This document shows positions 40,197 to 48,805 of a DNA stretch of 64,000 bases, piece after piece. The translations under genes were made by a program, and so were the position numbers. Source of the DNA: JBBSOK01 sp965219125. GTDB taxonomy: Bacteria > Bacteroidota > Bacteroidia > Flavobacteriales > Flavobacteriaceae. Location of the stretch: assembly GCA_965219125.1 (NCBI GenBank), contig CBDCMO010000002.1, positions 2,170,001-2,234,000 of the forward strand, in the 5' to 3' direction. The number at the start of each line of letters is the position of its first letter. Position 1 is the first letter of the stretch. The notes beneath the pieces are model-generated. The model saw only the letters and a program-made list of their open reading frames with translations. It was not told where the DNA came from and did no database searches.

Positions 40197-40258
40197 TGTT
40201 AACTCCCTATTACCAATACGTTGTTGTAAGGTTATCTAAATGTTACGTAGTTTAATGT
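40197..40258 (-). promoter_or_regulatory. Candidate operator region of the TonB-receptor gene
   Basis: Bases 40197-40224 match 35448-35475 at 21 of 28 positions. GTTATCTAAATGTT (40231-40244) followed by TTTAATGT matches the second part of the same upstream site. It occupies about -34 to -95 of the predicted transcription start. Confidence 0.45.
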
Positions 40259-40351
40259 CCTAAACTAGATACCGGTGATAATTACTTGCTTATATTATAA
40301 ATGCGTTAAAAATTTGAAATCAGTATCTTGCATTCCAAAATTTTTAACAAA

Positions 40352-41692
40352 ATGATGAAATGGGAACAGCTTTTAAGCTTGCGCAGACAAGGAGATACAA
40401 ATAAGAGGCTTCGGAAGGAACAGGACGAAACGCGTTTGGGTTTTGAAGTAGATTACGATCGCATTATATTTTCGTCCGCTTTTAGAAGTCTGCAGGACAA
40501 AACGCAGGTTATACCAATGAGTAAAACCTCATTTGTGCATACCAGATTAACACACAGTCTAGAAGTTTCGGTAGTTGCTCGATCGTTGGGTCGAATTGTA
40601 GGGAAGGCATTAATTTCAAAATATCCGCATTTACAAACCATTCACGGGTATCAATTTAATGATTTTGGCGCAATAACTGCCGCCGCAGCGTTGGCGCACG
40701 ATATTGGCAATCCACCATTTGGCCATAGTGGCGAAAAGGCAATTGGCAAATATTTTAAAAGTGGAAACGGAACGAGATATAAAAATAAATTATCTGAAAA
40801 GGAATATCAGGATTTAATAGATTTTGAAGGAAATGCCAATGGTTTTAAAATTGTTACAGAATCGAATAATGGCGTTGAAGGTGGCTTGCGGCTATCGTTC
40901 GCAGTTTTGGGTGCCTTTATAAAATATCCCAAAGAGTCGCTACCAAAAAAACCCACAACAGCTGTAGCCGACAAAAAGTTCGGTATTTTTCAATCTGAAA
41001 AAACTTTTTTTGAAGAAGTTGCTTCAGAATTAGGGTTGAAAAAACGAGGCAACAACAATGAACTTAGTTACACACGGCATCCGCTAACTTTTTTAGTTGA
41101 AGCGGCCGATGATATTTGTTACACAATCATAGATTTTGAAGACGGAATAAACCTCGGTTTAATTGAAGAAGAATTTGCATTGGAATATCTTATTAATTTG
41201 GTAAAGACATCAATTAATTCTAACAAATATGCAGGATTGAAAAAAACTTCCGATAGACTCGCCTATCTTCGGTCTTTGGCAATAAACACGCTAATTACGG
41301 AAGCGGCAGATTTGTTTATAGAAAGTGAAGCAAGGATTTTAAATGGCACTTTTTTCGAACCTTTACTCGAGCACAGCAGATACAAAGCGCAAATAAACGA
41401 CATTATTAAAATAAGTGTCGAAAAAGTGTATAATAGCAACGAGGTTATTGAAAAGGAAATAGCCGGATATGAAATTTTGGGTCAACTTTTAGATGCATAC
41501 ACAACGTCATTGGATAATTGTATAACGGATTCAAAAACACATTACGATATTTTAATTTTGAAGAAATTAGAGGATACTTTACAGATGGGAGAATCACTAT
41601 ATTTTAATTTACTGTCTATTTGTAATTATATTTCGAGGTTAACAGATGGAAATGCATTACAAACTTTTCAAAAGCTTCGCGGAAACCTTTAG
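40352..41692 (+). CDS. dgt: Deoxyguanosinetriphosphate triphosphohydrolase (HD-domain dNTPase)
   Basis: Hydrolyses dGTP (or other dNTPs) to deoxynucleoside and triphosphate, balancing dNTP pools. The 446-residue protein has the HD metal site: HTRLTHSLEVSVVARSLG near residues 62-79, ALAHDIGNPPFGHSGE with the HD pair near 109-124, and a later Asp in VEAADDICYTIIDFEDG. RIIFSSAFRSLQDKTQVIP is typical of the family. ATG 40352 (or the adjacent ATG 40355) is preferred to TTG 40328. It stands alone between a TonB receptor and a protease. Confidence 0.93.
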   Translation: MMKWEQLLSLRRQGDTNKRLRKEQDETRLGFEVDYDRIIFSSAFRSLQDKTQVIPMSKTSFVHTRLTHSLEVSVVARSLGRIVGKALISKYPHLQTIHGYQFNDFGAITAAAALAHDIGNPPFGHSGEKAIGKYFKSGNGTRYKNKLSEKEYQDLIDFEGNANGFKIVTESNNGVEGGLRLSFAVLGAFIKYPKESLPKKPTTAVADKKFGIFQSEKTFFEEVASELGLKKRGNNNELSYTRHPLTFLVEAADDICYTIIDFEDGINLGLIEEEFALEYLINLVKTSINSNKYAGLKKTSDRLAYLRSLAINTLITEAADLFIESEARILNGTFFEPLLEHSRYKAQINDIIKISVEKVYNSNEVIEKEIAGYEILGQLLDAYTTSLDNCITDSKTHYDILILKKLEDTLQMGESLYFNLLSICNYISRLTDGNALQTFQKLRGNL

Positions 41693-41853
41693 TCTAAATA
41701 TTATTGTGTTAAACTTGTGATTTTTGCACAATGTATTTAATAATTTGTAATATTTTTAGACAATCTACCATTTAGGAAGGTTTAATGGTAGCATATTTTG
41801 CTTATTTTTATAAATTCTAATTTCCCTTCGCAATTCAATAACCCAAATTATAT

Positions 41854-44457
41854 ATGAAAAAAATTACCTATATTTTACTGCTTTTAGTAGTAAATTTTGC
41901 CTTTGCGCAGGATTACAATCAAACAATCAGCAACTACCTTAATTCCAATAAAAGTGTGCTGAATTTTCAACAACAAGACATTGCAGACATTTCTGTAGAA
42001 AGACACAGTTTTTCAAAAAGCTTACAGGCTGAAAATGTATATGTAACTCAAAATTATCGAGGAATAGAGATTTTCAATTCATCTTCATCTTTCGTAATAA
42101 AAAATGGAAGTGTATTATTTAAAAGCGTAAGCTTTCAGAATAATTTGGTGGCACGCGTAAATACAACACAGCCTTCAATTACGCCTTCGCTGGCAATTTC
42201 AAAAGCAACAACTGCTCTCAATTTGGCTAGTCCGTCGGGTTTAGTACTTCTTGAAAATGAAAATAACAAATACATATTTTCAAACGGTTCTATTTCAACA
42301 GAAAATATTCCTGTTAAATTAGTGTATCAAGTAACCGAAGATAATAGCTTAAAGTTAGCTTGGGATTTAAGCATTTCACTTAAAAATAATGAAAATTATT
42401 ATAGTGTACGTATAGATGCAGTTACTGGCGAACTGCTAAATACGCACGATTGGGTTGCACATTGTAATTTTGATACAACAGGAATACATAACCACGAAAA
42501 TAATTTTAGCTCAAATCCATTTCTTTTTAAGAATAAGGCAAAGCAATCGAGCAAAGTGACTTTGGGCGGTCCTCAGTATAATGTTTTTGCAGTTCCTTTG
42601 GAGAGTCCAAATCATGGCGATGAAAGCTTAGAGGTAAATCCGGCAAACGCCGTTGCGTCTCCTTTTGGCTGGCACGATACAAATGGTGCTGATGGTGCTG
42701 AATTTACAATTACTCGTGGCAATAACGTAAGAGCGCAGGAAGATAGAAATGCAAATGATGGTGTTGGATATTCGCCTGACGGTGGTAGCGCTTTAGATTT
42801 TAATTTTCCGTTCAATTTCAATACATCTCCAGTAAATATGGAAGATGCTGTTATCGTCAATCTTTTTTATTGGAATAATATAATGCACGATGTTTGGTAT
42901 CAATATGGTTTTGATGAAGCAAGTGGAAATTTTCAAGAAAATAATTACAGTAATGGAGGAAATGGTAGCGATTCTGTAGATGCGGATGCGCAAGATGGCA
43001 GCGGTATAGACAATGCAAATTTTGGAACACCGCCAGATGGAGGTAACCCTAGAATGCAAATGTATCTTTGGACGCCAATTGGGCCTGCAGGTGAACCTTT
43101 AACAATAAATAACGGCCCACTTGCTGGTGGATATCTAGGCATTGCTGCAGCTTTTGGAGCGCCATTACCAGCGAATCCTATAACCAGTAATTTAGTTTTG
43201 GCCATGGATACAAATGCAGGTACATCTACAGATGCAAATGATGCTTGCGACCCCTTAACAAATGGAACTAGTTTTACAAATAAAATTGTAGTAATAAGAA
43301 GAGGTGATTGTGAATTTGGCTTTAAAGTTTTAGCAGCCGAAAATGCGGGAGCATCCGCTGTTATAGTAGTTAATAATGATGGTACTGCACCAATTGCAAT
43401 GGGTGCTGGTGCTTTGGGTGACCAAGTTACTATACCATCCATAATGATAAACCAAGCTGATGGAGAGGCAATTATAACGGAGCTTTTGAATGGCGCAACG
43501 GTAAACGCATCTTTAGCTGAAGCCGGACCTTATAACTTGGATGGCGATGTGGATAGTGGTATTATTTCTCACGAATATGGTCACGGCATTTCTAACAGAC
43601 TAACTGGTGGCCCCTCCCAAGCAGGTTGTCTTCAAAATGAAGAGCAAATGGGTGAAGGCTGGAGTGATTGGTTTGGTTTAATGCTAACAATGAAACCTGG
43701 TGATGCAGGTACAGATCGGCGTGGTATTGGAACGTATGTAATTGGTCAACCTACTACTGGAACAGGAATTAGACCACGACCTTATAGTACAGATTTTAAT
43801 ATAAATGAATTAACGTACGATGATACAAACAATCCCGGAATATCCAGACCTCACGGTATTGGTTCTATTTGGTGTACAATGTTGTGGGATCTGAACTGGG
43901 CGCTAATAGACGAATATGGTTACGATCCAGATTTATACAATGGAACAGGTGGAAATAATATCGCAATGCAGCTAGTTATCGATGGTCTAAAGTTACAAGC
44001 GTGTAGTCCTGGGTTTGTTGATGGTCGTGATGCCATTCTGGCTGCAGATTTATTAGCAAATCAAGGTGTAAACAGATGTTTGATATGGAATGTTTTTGCA
44101 AGAAGAGGTTTAGGCTTTAGCGCAGATCAAAATAGTACCGATAATCGATTTGACCAAGAAGAAGCTTTCGATTTGCCAACGGATTGTCTGTTAGGAACTC
44201 AAGATGAAGGAATGCTTAACAAAAACTTTCAAGTGTATCCAAATCCATCAAATGGTAGTATTAATATTAAAACGGTAATTCCAGTTGGTGATGTTGTTGT
44301 TACTATTGTTGATATGAATGGCAGACAAGTCTTTAACCAAAATATTGTTTTAGACAATACAACTGCGATCAACGCGCAAGGTTTGCAAACCGGAATATAT
44401 TTGTTGAAAATAGACGGCGGTAATTACACCCACACAGAAAGATTGATTATTAAATAA
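41854..44457 (+). CDS. M36 (fungalysin-type) metalloprotease with PA domain and T9SS sorting signal
   Basis: A secreted zinc protease of 867 residues. Signal peptide MKKITYILLLLVVNFAFAQ, then an N-terminal propeptide with FTP-like region (about 40-200). The catalytic part has HEYGH at residues 573-577 (zinc His and Glu of HExxH) and the third ligand in NEEQMGEGWSDWFGLML. A PA domain (about 426-554: IVVIRRGDCEFGFKVLAAEN, VIVVNNDGTAPI) is inserted before the active site, as in many flavobacterial M36 enzymes. The last 75 residues form the T9SS domain (VYPNPSNGSINIKT, LQTGIYLLKIDGG). It probably degrades proteins outside the cell. Confidence 0.93.
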   Translation: MKKITYILLLLVVNFAFAQDYNQTISNYLNSNKSVLNFQQQDIADISVERHSFSKSLQAENVYVTQNYRGIEIFNSSSSFVIKNGSVLFKSVSFQNNLVARVNTTQPSITPSLAISKATTALNLASPSGLVLLENENNKYIFSNGSISTENIPVKLVYQVTEDNSLKLAWDLSISLKNNENYYSVRIDAVTGELLNTHDWVAHCNFDTTGIHNHENNFSSNPFLFKNKAKQSSKVTLGGPQYNVFAVPLESPNHGDESLEVNPANAVASPFGWHDTNGADGAEFTITRGNNVRAQEDRNANDGVGYSPDGGSALDFNFPFNFNTSPVNMEDAVIVNLFYWNNIMHDVWYQYGFDEASGNFQENNYSNGGNGSDSVDADAQDGSGIDNANFGTPPDGGNPRMQMYLWTPIGPAGEPLTINNGPLAGGYLGIAAAFGAPLPANPITSNLVLAMDTNAGTSTDANDACDPLTNGTSFTNKIVVIRRGDCEFGFKVLAAENAGASAVIVVNNDGTAPIAMGAGALGDQVTIPSIMINQADGEAIITELLNGATVNASLAEAGPYNLDGDVDSGIISHEYGHGISNRLTGGPSQAGCLQNEEQMGEGWSDWFGLMLTMKPGDAGTDRRGIGTYVIGQPTTGTGIRPRPYSTDFNINELTYDDTNNPGISRPHGIGSIWCTMLWDLNWALIDEYGYDPDLYNGTGGNNIAMQLVIDGLKLQACSPGFVDGRDAILAADLLANQGVNRCLIWNVFARRGLGFSADQNSTDNRFDQEEAFDLPTDCLLGTQDEGMLNKNFQVYPNPSNGSINIKTVIPVGDVVVTIVDMNGRQVFNQNIVLDNTTAINAQGLQTGIYLLKIDGGNYTHTERLIIK

Positions 44458-44483
44458 TGAATTTTTATTATAGTTATAAAAGT

Positions 44484-44510
44484 AAAGAGGCCATTTAGGC
44501 CTCTTTCTTA
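44484..44510. terminator. Terminator between the M36 protease gene and hemF
   Basis: AAAGAGGCC and GGCCTCTTT form a 9-bp perfect stem with loop ATTTA, followed by CTTATTTT. The sequence is symmetrical enough to serve both convergent genes. Confidence 0.85.
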
Positions 44511-44569
44511 TTTTGAAATATATTCTCCTGAAATTCGAGGTTTACAATAGTTGCTTTTTAATTATCACT

Positions 44570-45472
44570 TTAAAGCCAATTTTTTGGATGTTGTAATACC
44601 TTCAGCAATTTTTCTTCCTCACTGCCATTTTCTGGTTGATGATTATATACCCATTGTACTTTTGGTGGGAGACTCATTAAAATGCTTTCAATCCTGCCAT
44701 TTGTTTTCAAGCCGAAAAGCGTGCCTTTATCGTGTACCAAATTAAATTCTACATAACGCCCGCGTCTTATTTCCTGCCAATCCTTATTTTCAGATGTAAA
44801 AGGCAAGTTCTTTCTTTTTTCAACAATTGGCACGTAAGATTCTAAAAAACTATTGCCAACTTGAGTTACAAAATTGTACCAATCTTCTGAGCTAAAATTT
44901 TCGGTTGGTTTTAAATAATCGAAAAATAAGCCCCCAATTCCTCTCGCTTCGTTTCTGTGGGAATTATAAAAATATGCATCGCAACGCTTTTTGTAAAGTT
45001 CATAAAATGTCTTTTCGTGCTTATCGCAGGCATTTTTGCAAACTTGATGAAAATGAATAGCATCTTCTTCAAATACATAATAGGGTGTTAAGTCTTGTCC
45101 ACCACCAAACCATTGGTCTTTTAAATTCCCTTCTTTGTCGTACAATTCGAAATAACGCCAATTTGCGTGTACCGTTGGTGCAAAAGGATTGTTGGGATGA
45201 AGCACCAAACTAAGACCGCAGGCAAAAAAATTAGCATCTTCAACCCCAAAATACTGTTGCATACTTAGTGGTAATTCGCCGTAAACCTCACTTATATTTA
45301 CACCACCTTTTTCAAAAACGGCTCCATTTTCAATAACGCGGCTTCTGCCGCCGCCGCCTTCGGGTCTTTCCCAAATATCTTCTCTAAAAACTGCTTTGCC
45401 ATCTACCTTTTCTAAAGTGGAAGTTATTTTATTTTGAAGTTCTTTAATATAAGCTGTAAATTTTTCTTTCAT
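44570..45472 (-). CDS. hemF: Oxygen-dependent coproporphyrinogen III oxidase
   Basis: Oxidatively decarboxylates coproporphyrinogen III to protoporphyrinogen IX in the cytosol. The 300-residue protein has the expected blocks: FREDIWERPEGGGGRSRVIE, EKGGVNISEVYGELP, LSLVLHPNNPFAPTVHANWR (catalytic His region), WFGGGQDLTPYY and GIGGLFFDYL with RRGRYVEFNLVHDKGT. It is complete. It is the last gene of the leftward hem series, 53 bp after the EI24 gene. An oxygen-dependent enzyme fits an aerobic lifestyle. Confidence 0.96.
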   Translation of the reverse strand: MKEKFTAYIKELQNKITSTLEKVDGKAVFREDIWERPEGGGGRSRVIENGAVFEKGGVNISEVYGELPLSMQQYFGVEDANFFACGLSLVLHPNNPFAPTVHANWRYFELYDKEGNLKDQWFGGGQDLTPYYVFEEDAIHFHQVCKNACDKHEKTFYELYKKRCDAYFYNSHRNEARGIGGLFFDYLKPTENFSSEDWYNFVTQVGNSFLESYVPIVEKRKNLPFTSENKDWQEIRRGRYVEFNLVHDKGTLFGLKTNGRIESILMSLPPKVQWVYNHQPENGSEEEKLLKVLQHPKNWL

Positions 45473-45525
45473 AGGTAAATTAATATTTAGACTCGGAAGA
45501 TTTTTTAAAATCTTAAAATTGAAAT

Positions 45526-46275
45526 TTAAGATTCTTTTAGTTGAATATGCTCCAATTTCCGAAGCGTTTCAATACTTGCCGCCGTCACTGAAAATGGTAG
45601 TACTAAAATAATTCCCACGACAGGAATTAATAAAAATAACATAAAAACAATACCATTGCCAATTGCCATACCGCGGTTTTGTTTTACAAATTTTATGCTG
45701 TCGTTATAGTTTAAATGTCTTTCAAGCGTGTAATCCATATTTCCAAAACCTGCATAATAACTTTGAACCAACAATAATAAAATGGTTGAAATAACGCCAA
45801 TTATGGGAATTAAACCAATTAGAAAAATTGGGATAGATAAAAGCAATTCCATCAATAAATTCCGAAGGTTAATTCTGATGCCTCGCCAAAGTTGTTGGCT
45901 ATTTGTAGTATTTCTGTGAAGTTGGGTATTGCCTGTAAAATGTTTTTCAATCTTCTCAGAAACTGGACTCATAAACGGTGCACTTAAAGCCATTACAATG
46001 TGTTTATACAGTATTAGACCAATTGCAATTATGAGTATTGTCCCAACAACTTCGGCAATTTTATGATATGTGACTGCGCCCCATTCCCAAAACCATAAAT
46101 TGTCCAGCAAATTTGCCACATTGTCGCCCAAACCCCAAGCCGAAAAACCAATCATTATCGCAGTGAAAAAGCTAATCGCCATTGGCACGCCAAAATATTT
46201 CCAAAGACCTAACTTTCCAATTAATTTAAAAGAATTTTTGTAAGCTTTAATGCCGCTAAGAATACTTCTTATCAT
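45526..46275 (-). CDS. EI24/CysZ-like membrane protein
   Basis: A 249-residue inner-membrane protein of the EI24 (CysZ-related) family with about six hydrophobic segments: YFGVPMAISFFTAIMIGFSA, GTILIIAIGLILYKHIVMAL followed by SAPFMSPVSEKIEKHFTG (the conserved APFxSPVsExIE motif), and LLMELLLSIPIFLIGLIPII. CysZ of E. coli imports sulfate, but this group's role is unproven. It lies between hemE and hemF in the same orientation with short gaps, so it is probably co-transcribed with haem genes; a direct role in haem synthesis is not established. Confidence 0.85.
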   Translation of the reverse strand: MIRSILSGIKAYKNSFKLIGKLGLWKYFGVPMAISFFTAIMIGFSAWGLGDNVANLLDNLWFWEWGAVTYHKIAEVVGTILIIAIGLILYKHIVMALSAPFMSPVSEKIEKHFTGNTQLHRNTTNSQQLWRGIRINLRNLLMELLLSIPIFLIGLIPIIGVISTILLLLVQSYYAGFGNMDYTLERHLNYNDSIKFVKQNRGMAIGNGIVFMLFLLIPVVGIILVLPFSVTAASIETLRKLEHIQLKES

Positions 46276-46328
46276 AATTTGAATGTGGTCTTTTTACAAA
46301 TTTCTTAAAAATAATAAGCAATTTATAT

Positions 46329-47351
46329 TCACTTATATTCCTGTACAGCTTCAATAAAAGCAGCGGCGTTTTCCAATGGAATATTCGGCAAAATTCCGTG
46401 TCCGAGATTTACAATGTACTTATCCTTCCCAAATTCATCAATCATCTGCTTTACCAATCTCTTTATTTCAGAAGGTGGACTAAAAAGTCTTGTGGGATCA
46501 AAATTGCCTTGAAGCGTAATGTTACCGCCCGTCAATTTGCGGGCTTGTTGCGGGGAACAAGTCCAATCTACACCCAAAGCGGCCGCGCCACTTGTTGCCA
46601 TTTTATCCAGCGCAAACCAGCAACCTTTACCGAAAGCAATTACGGGCGTTTGGTCTTTTAAAGCATCAATTATCTGTTGAATATATTTCCAACTAAATTC
46701 CTGATAATCTGTTGGCGAAAGCATACCGCCCCAACTATCAAAAACTTGAACAGCATTTACGCCTGCTTTTACCTTTTCAGTTAAGTACGCAATAGTTGTA
46801 TCTGTAATTTTTTGAAGTAATTGGTGCGCTGCCATTGGTTGCGTAAAACAAAACTCCTTGGCTTTGTCAAAATTTTTACTGCCTTGGCCTTGTATGCAAT
46901 AACATAAAATAGTCCACGGACTGCCTGCAAAACCTATCAATGGGATTTCGTCGTTCAACTTTTCCTTTGTCATTTTTATGGCTTCCATCACATAACCCAA
47001 TGTTTCTTGAATATCGGGAACAATCACTTTATCAACATCAGCTTGCGAACGGATTGGGTTTGGCAACCAAGGACCAATGCCCGGTTTCATTTCAACTTCA
47101 ATATTCATTGCCTGCGGAATTACCAAAATGTCGCAGAATAAGATTGCGGCGTCCATTCCATAACGGCGAATGGGTTGTACCGTAATTTCGCTTGCTAATT
47201 CGGGCGTTTGGCAACGTGTAAAGAAATCATATTTAGCTTTTATTTCTTGAAATTCCGGTAAGTATCTGCCGGCTTGGCGCATCATCCAAACTGGCGGCCT
47301 TGCTACGTTTTCACCTTTTAAAGCTCTTAAAAATAAATCGTTTTTTATCAT
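46329..47351 (-). CDS. hemE: Uroporphyrinogen decarboxylase
   Basis: Decarboxylates uroporphyrinogen III to coproporphyrinogen III. The 340-residue protein has the N-terminal signature RPPVWMMRQAGRYLPEFQEI (with the substrate-binding Arg pair), AAILFCDILVIPQAM (catalytic Asp), GFAGSPWTILCYCIQGQGSK, VFDSWGGMLSP and NLGHGILPNIPLEN near the C-terminus. It is full length. Its start is separated from hemD by 30 bp that contain a palindromic repeat. Confidence 0.97.
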   Translation of the reverse strand: MIKNDLFLRALKGENVARPPVWMMRQAGRYLPEFQEIKAKYDFFTRCQTPELASEITVQPIRRYGMDAAILFCDILVIPQAMNIEVEMKPGIGPWLPNPIRSQADVDKVIVPDIQETLGYVMEAIKMTKEKLNDEIPLIGFAGSPWTILCYCIQGQGSKNFDKAKEFCFTQPMAAHQLLQKITDTTIAYLTEKVKAGVNAVQVFDSWGGMLSPTDYQEFSWKYIQQIIDALKDQTPVIAFGKGCWFALDKMATSGAAALGVDWTCSPQQARKLTGGNITLQGNFDPTRLFSPPSEIKRLVKQMIDEFGKDKYIVNLGHGILPNIPLENAAAFIEAVQEYK

Positions 47352-47357
47352 ATCTCC

Positions 47358-47377
47358 ATTCCCGCGAAGGCGGGAAT
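47358..47377. repeat. REP-like palindrome between hemD and hemE
   Basis: ATTCCCGC and GCGGGAAT are perfect 8-bp arms with loop GAAG. The core CCGCGAAGGCGG also appears, with A to T in the loop, at 48751-48761. It fills almost the whole hemD-hemE spacer. Confidence 0.7.
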
Positions 47378-47381
47378 CTGT

Positions 47382-48059
47382 TTAATGGTTATCAATTCTT
47401 TTTAAAATTTTCACTGTTTTCGCAATCATGCTTTCAATGGTTGTATTATTTGCTACAACAACATTCTCAGCATATTTTTCTGCTTCATCTGCAGTTGTTT
47501 TGCCGATGCAAACTGCAACAGATTCAAACTTGTCCGCTTTATTATTGTCGAAATAACTTCTCACGCCACTTGGACTAAAAAACATGATTGCATCAAAATT
47601 TCTTTTGAATTGTTTCTTATTTAAAGTTGTTTTATAAACTTCAATTACTTCAAAAGCAATATTATTTTCTTTCAATTTTAAAGGAATTTCATCGCTTCGA
47701 ATATTTCCGCAAAAGAAGTGAAATTTTCTTTCGTTGTATTTTTCGATTAATACGTCTGATAACGCGCTAGCATATTCAGCACATTCAACTATATTAAAAT
47801 TATTTTGTATAAGAAATTTTCTTGTCTTCTCACCAACACAGAAACAATTTTGGATTTTTTCCCGAAGCGTTATTTCTGAGTTTATAATTGAACGAACTGT
47901 GTTTTGACTCGTAATAATCGCATTTTCAACAAAATCTGGGATTTGAAAATTGTTCAATTCAATTTTAATTGCGTTGTATTCCACCAAACTGCAATTTGCG
48001 TGCAGCAGTAATTGCTTTTGATTTTCAGCCAGTTTTTTAGTTGATAAAATCGTTGGCAT
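47382..48059 (-). CDS. hemD: Uroporphyrinogen-III synthase
   Basis: Cyclises hydroxymethylbilane to uroporphyrinogen III. HemD sequences are poorly conserved; here the evidence is size (225 residues), position between hemC and hemE, and family features: ILSTKKLAENQKQLL start, DFVENAIITSQNTVRSI, NCFCVGEKTRKFLIQNNFNI (conserved VGxxT) and DAIMFFSPSGVRSYF followed by SVAVCIGKTTADEA (FxSPSxV and IGxTTA). It overlaps the end of ktrA by 23 bases, which ties the two into one transcript. Confidence 0.9.
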   Translation of the reverse strand: MPTILSTKKLAENQKQLLLHANCSLVEYNAIKIELNNFQIPDFVENAIITSQNTVRSIINSEITLREKIQNCFCVGEKTRKFLIQNNFNIVECAEYASALSDVLIEKYNERKFHFFCGNIRSDEIPLKLKENNIAFEVIEVYKTTLNKKQFKRNFDAIMFFSPSGVRSYFDNNKADKFESVAVCIGKTTADEAEKYAENVVVANNTTIESMIAKTVKILKRIDNH

Positions 48060-48741
48060 AGGTTTTCAAATACTTTTTTACATCGCTGTCCTTTCCAAAA
48101 ACTACCAATATATCGCCACTTTGATAAACAACATCCGGCGTTGGTAATCCAACAACTTCTTTTTTTGCAACCGTTCTGCCCAATAAATTTGTATGTTGTT
48201 TTTTTCTTATAATAGTAATGATGTTGAGATTATGGTTTTCACGAAAATTAGATTGCTCGATACTTTGCCCAATTAAATTTTTACTCACTTCCACTTCTGA
48301 AACCAAATATTCGCCATCAATCTCAAAATTATCGATACTTCCTTTTAAGTTGATTTTTTTGGTGAAACGCTCGGCATATTCCTGTTCGGGATGAATAATT
48401 TGATCTACGCCCATAGCTTCCAAAATTGTATCTTCAAGCGCAGAGGCAGATCGCGCTATGATTTTGGCCTTCGTAAGTTTTTTTACGATTGCCGTGCTCA
48501 TAATTGCAGCACCATTTTTTTCGCCAATTGCTATTACAGCTAAATCTGTGCTGTTTAAAGGTAAAGCGTTGTAAGCGTTTTCATTGGTCGCGTCAAAAGC
48601 AACGGCGTGCGCAACCTTATCTTTAATTAATTCAATTTTTTCAATATCCCTATCGGCAACAATTACCTCGTTTCCAGAATTTGAGAGATGTATAGCTAAG
48701 CTCATCCCAAAATTACCAAGACCTATAACTACTATTTTCAT
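48037..48741 (-). CDS. ktrA: TrkA/KtrA-type potassium channel regulatory subunit
   Basis: Cytosolic gating ring of a Trk/Ktr K+ uptake system. The 234-residue protein has one RCK unit: the N-terminal Rossmann fold MKIVVIGLGNFGMSLAIHLS (GxGxxG) with IVADRDIEKIELI, which binds ATP/ADP or NAD(H), and a C-terminal TrkA_C domain (about 140-225). A single RCK unit is the Ktr layout, as against the doubled E. coli TrkA. It follows the trkH-type gene by 64 bp, the two being subunits of one transporter, and overlaps hemD. Confidence 0.93.
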   Translation of the reverse strand: MKIVVIGLGNFGMSLAIHLSNSGNEVIVADRDIEKIELIKDKVAHAVAFDATNENAYNALPLNSTDLAVIAIGEKNGAAIMSTAIVKKLTKAKIIARSASALEDTILEAMGVDQIIHPEQEYAERFTKKINLKGSIDNFEIDGEYLVSEVEVSKNLIGQSIEQSNFRENHNLNIITIIRKKQHTNLLGRTVAKKEVVGLPTPDVVYQSGDILVVFGKDSDVKKYLKTYANDFIN

Positions 48742-48748
48742 GTTACTG

Positions 48749-48762
48749 ACCGCGATGGCGGT
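48749..48762. repeat. Small REP-like palindrome before ktrA
   Basis: ACCGC and GCGGT surround GATG. It shares the core CCGCGAWGGCGG with the element at 47358-47377 and lies in the trkH-ktrA spacer. Confidence 0.45.
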
Positions 48763-48805
48763 TATCTTTTAAATTAATATTCTAAGTGGAAAATATCTTA
48801 CTTTA

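Noticed and set aside
42945..43442. 165-codon minus-strand frame inside the M36 protease gene
   Set aside because: Antisense shadow of the PA-domain region; no recognisable protein.
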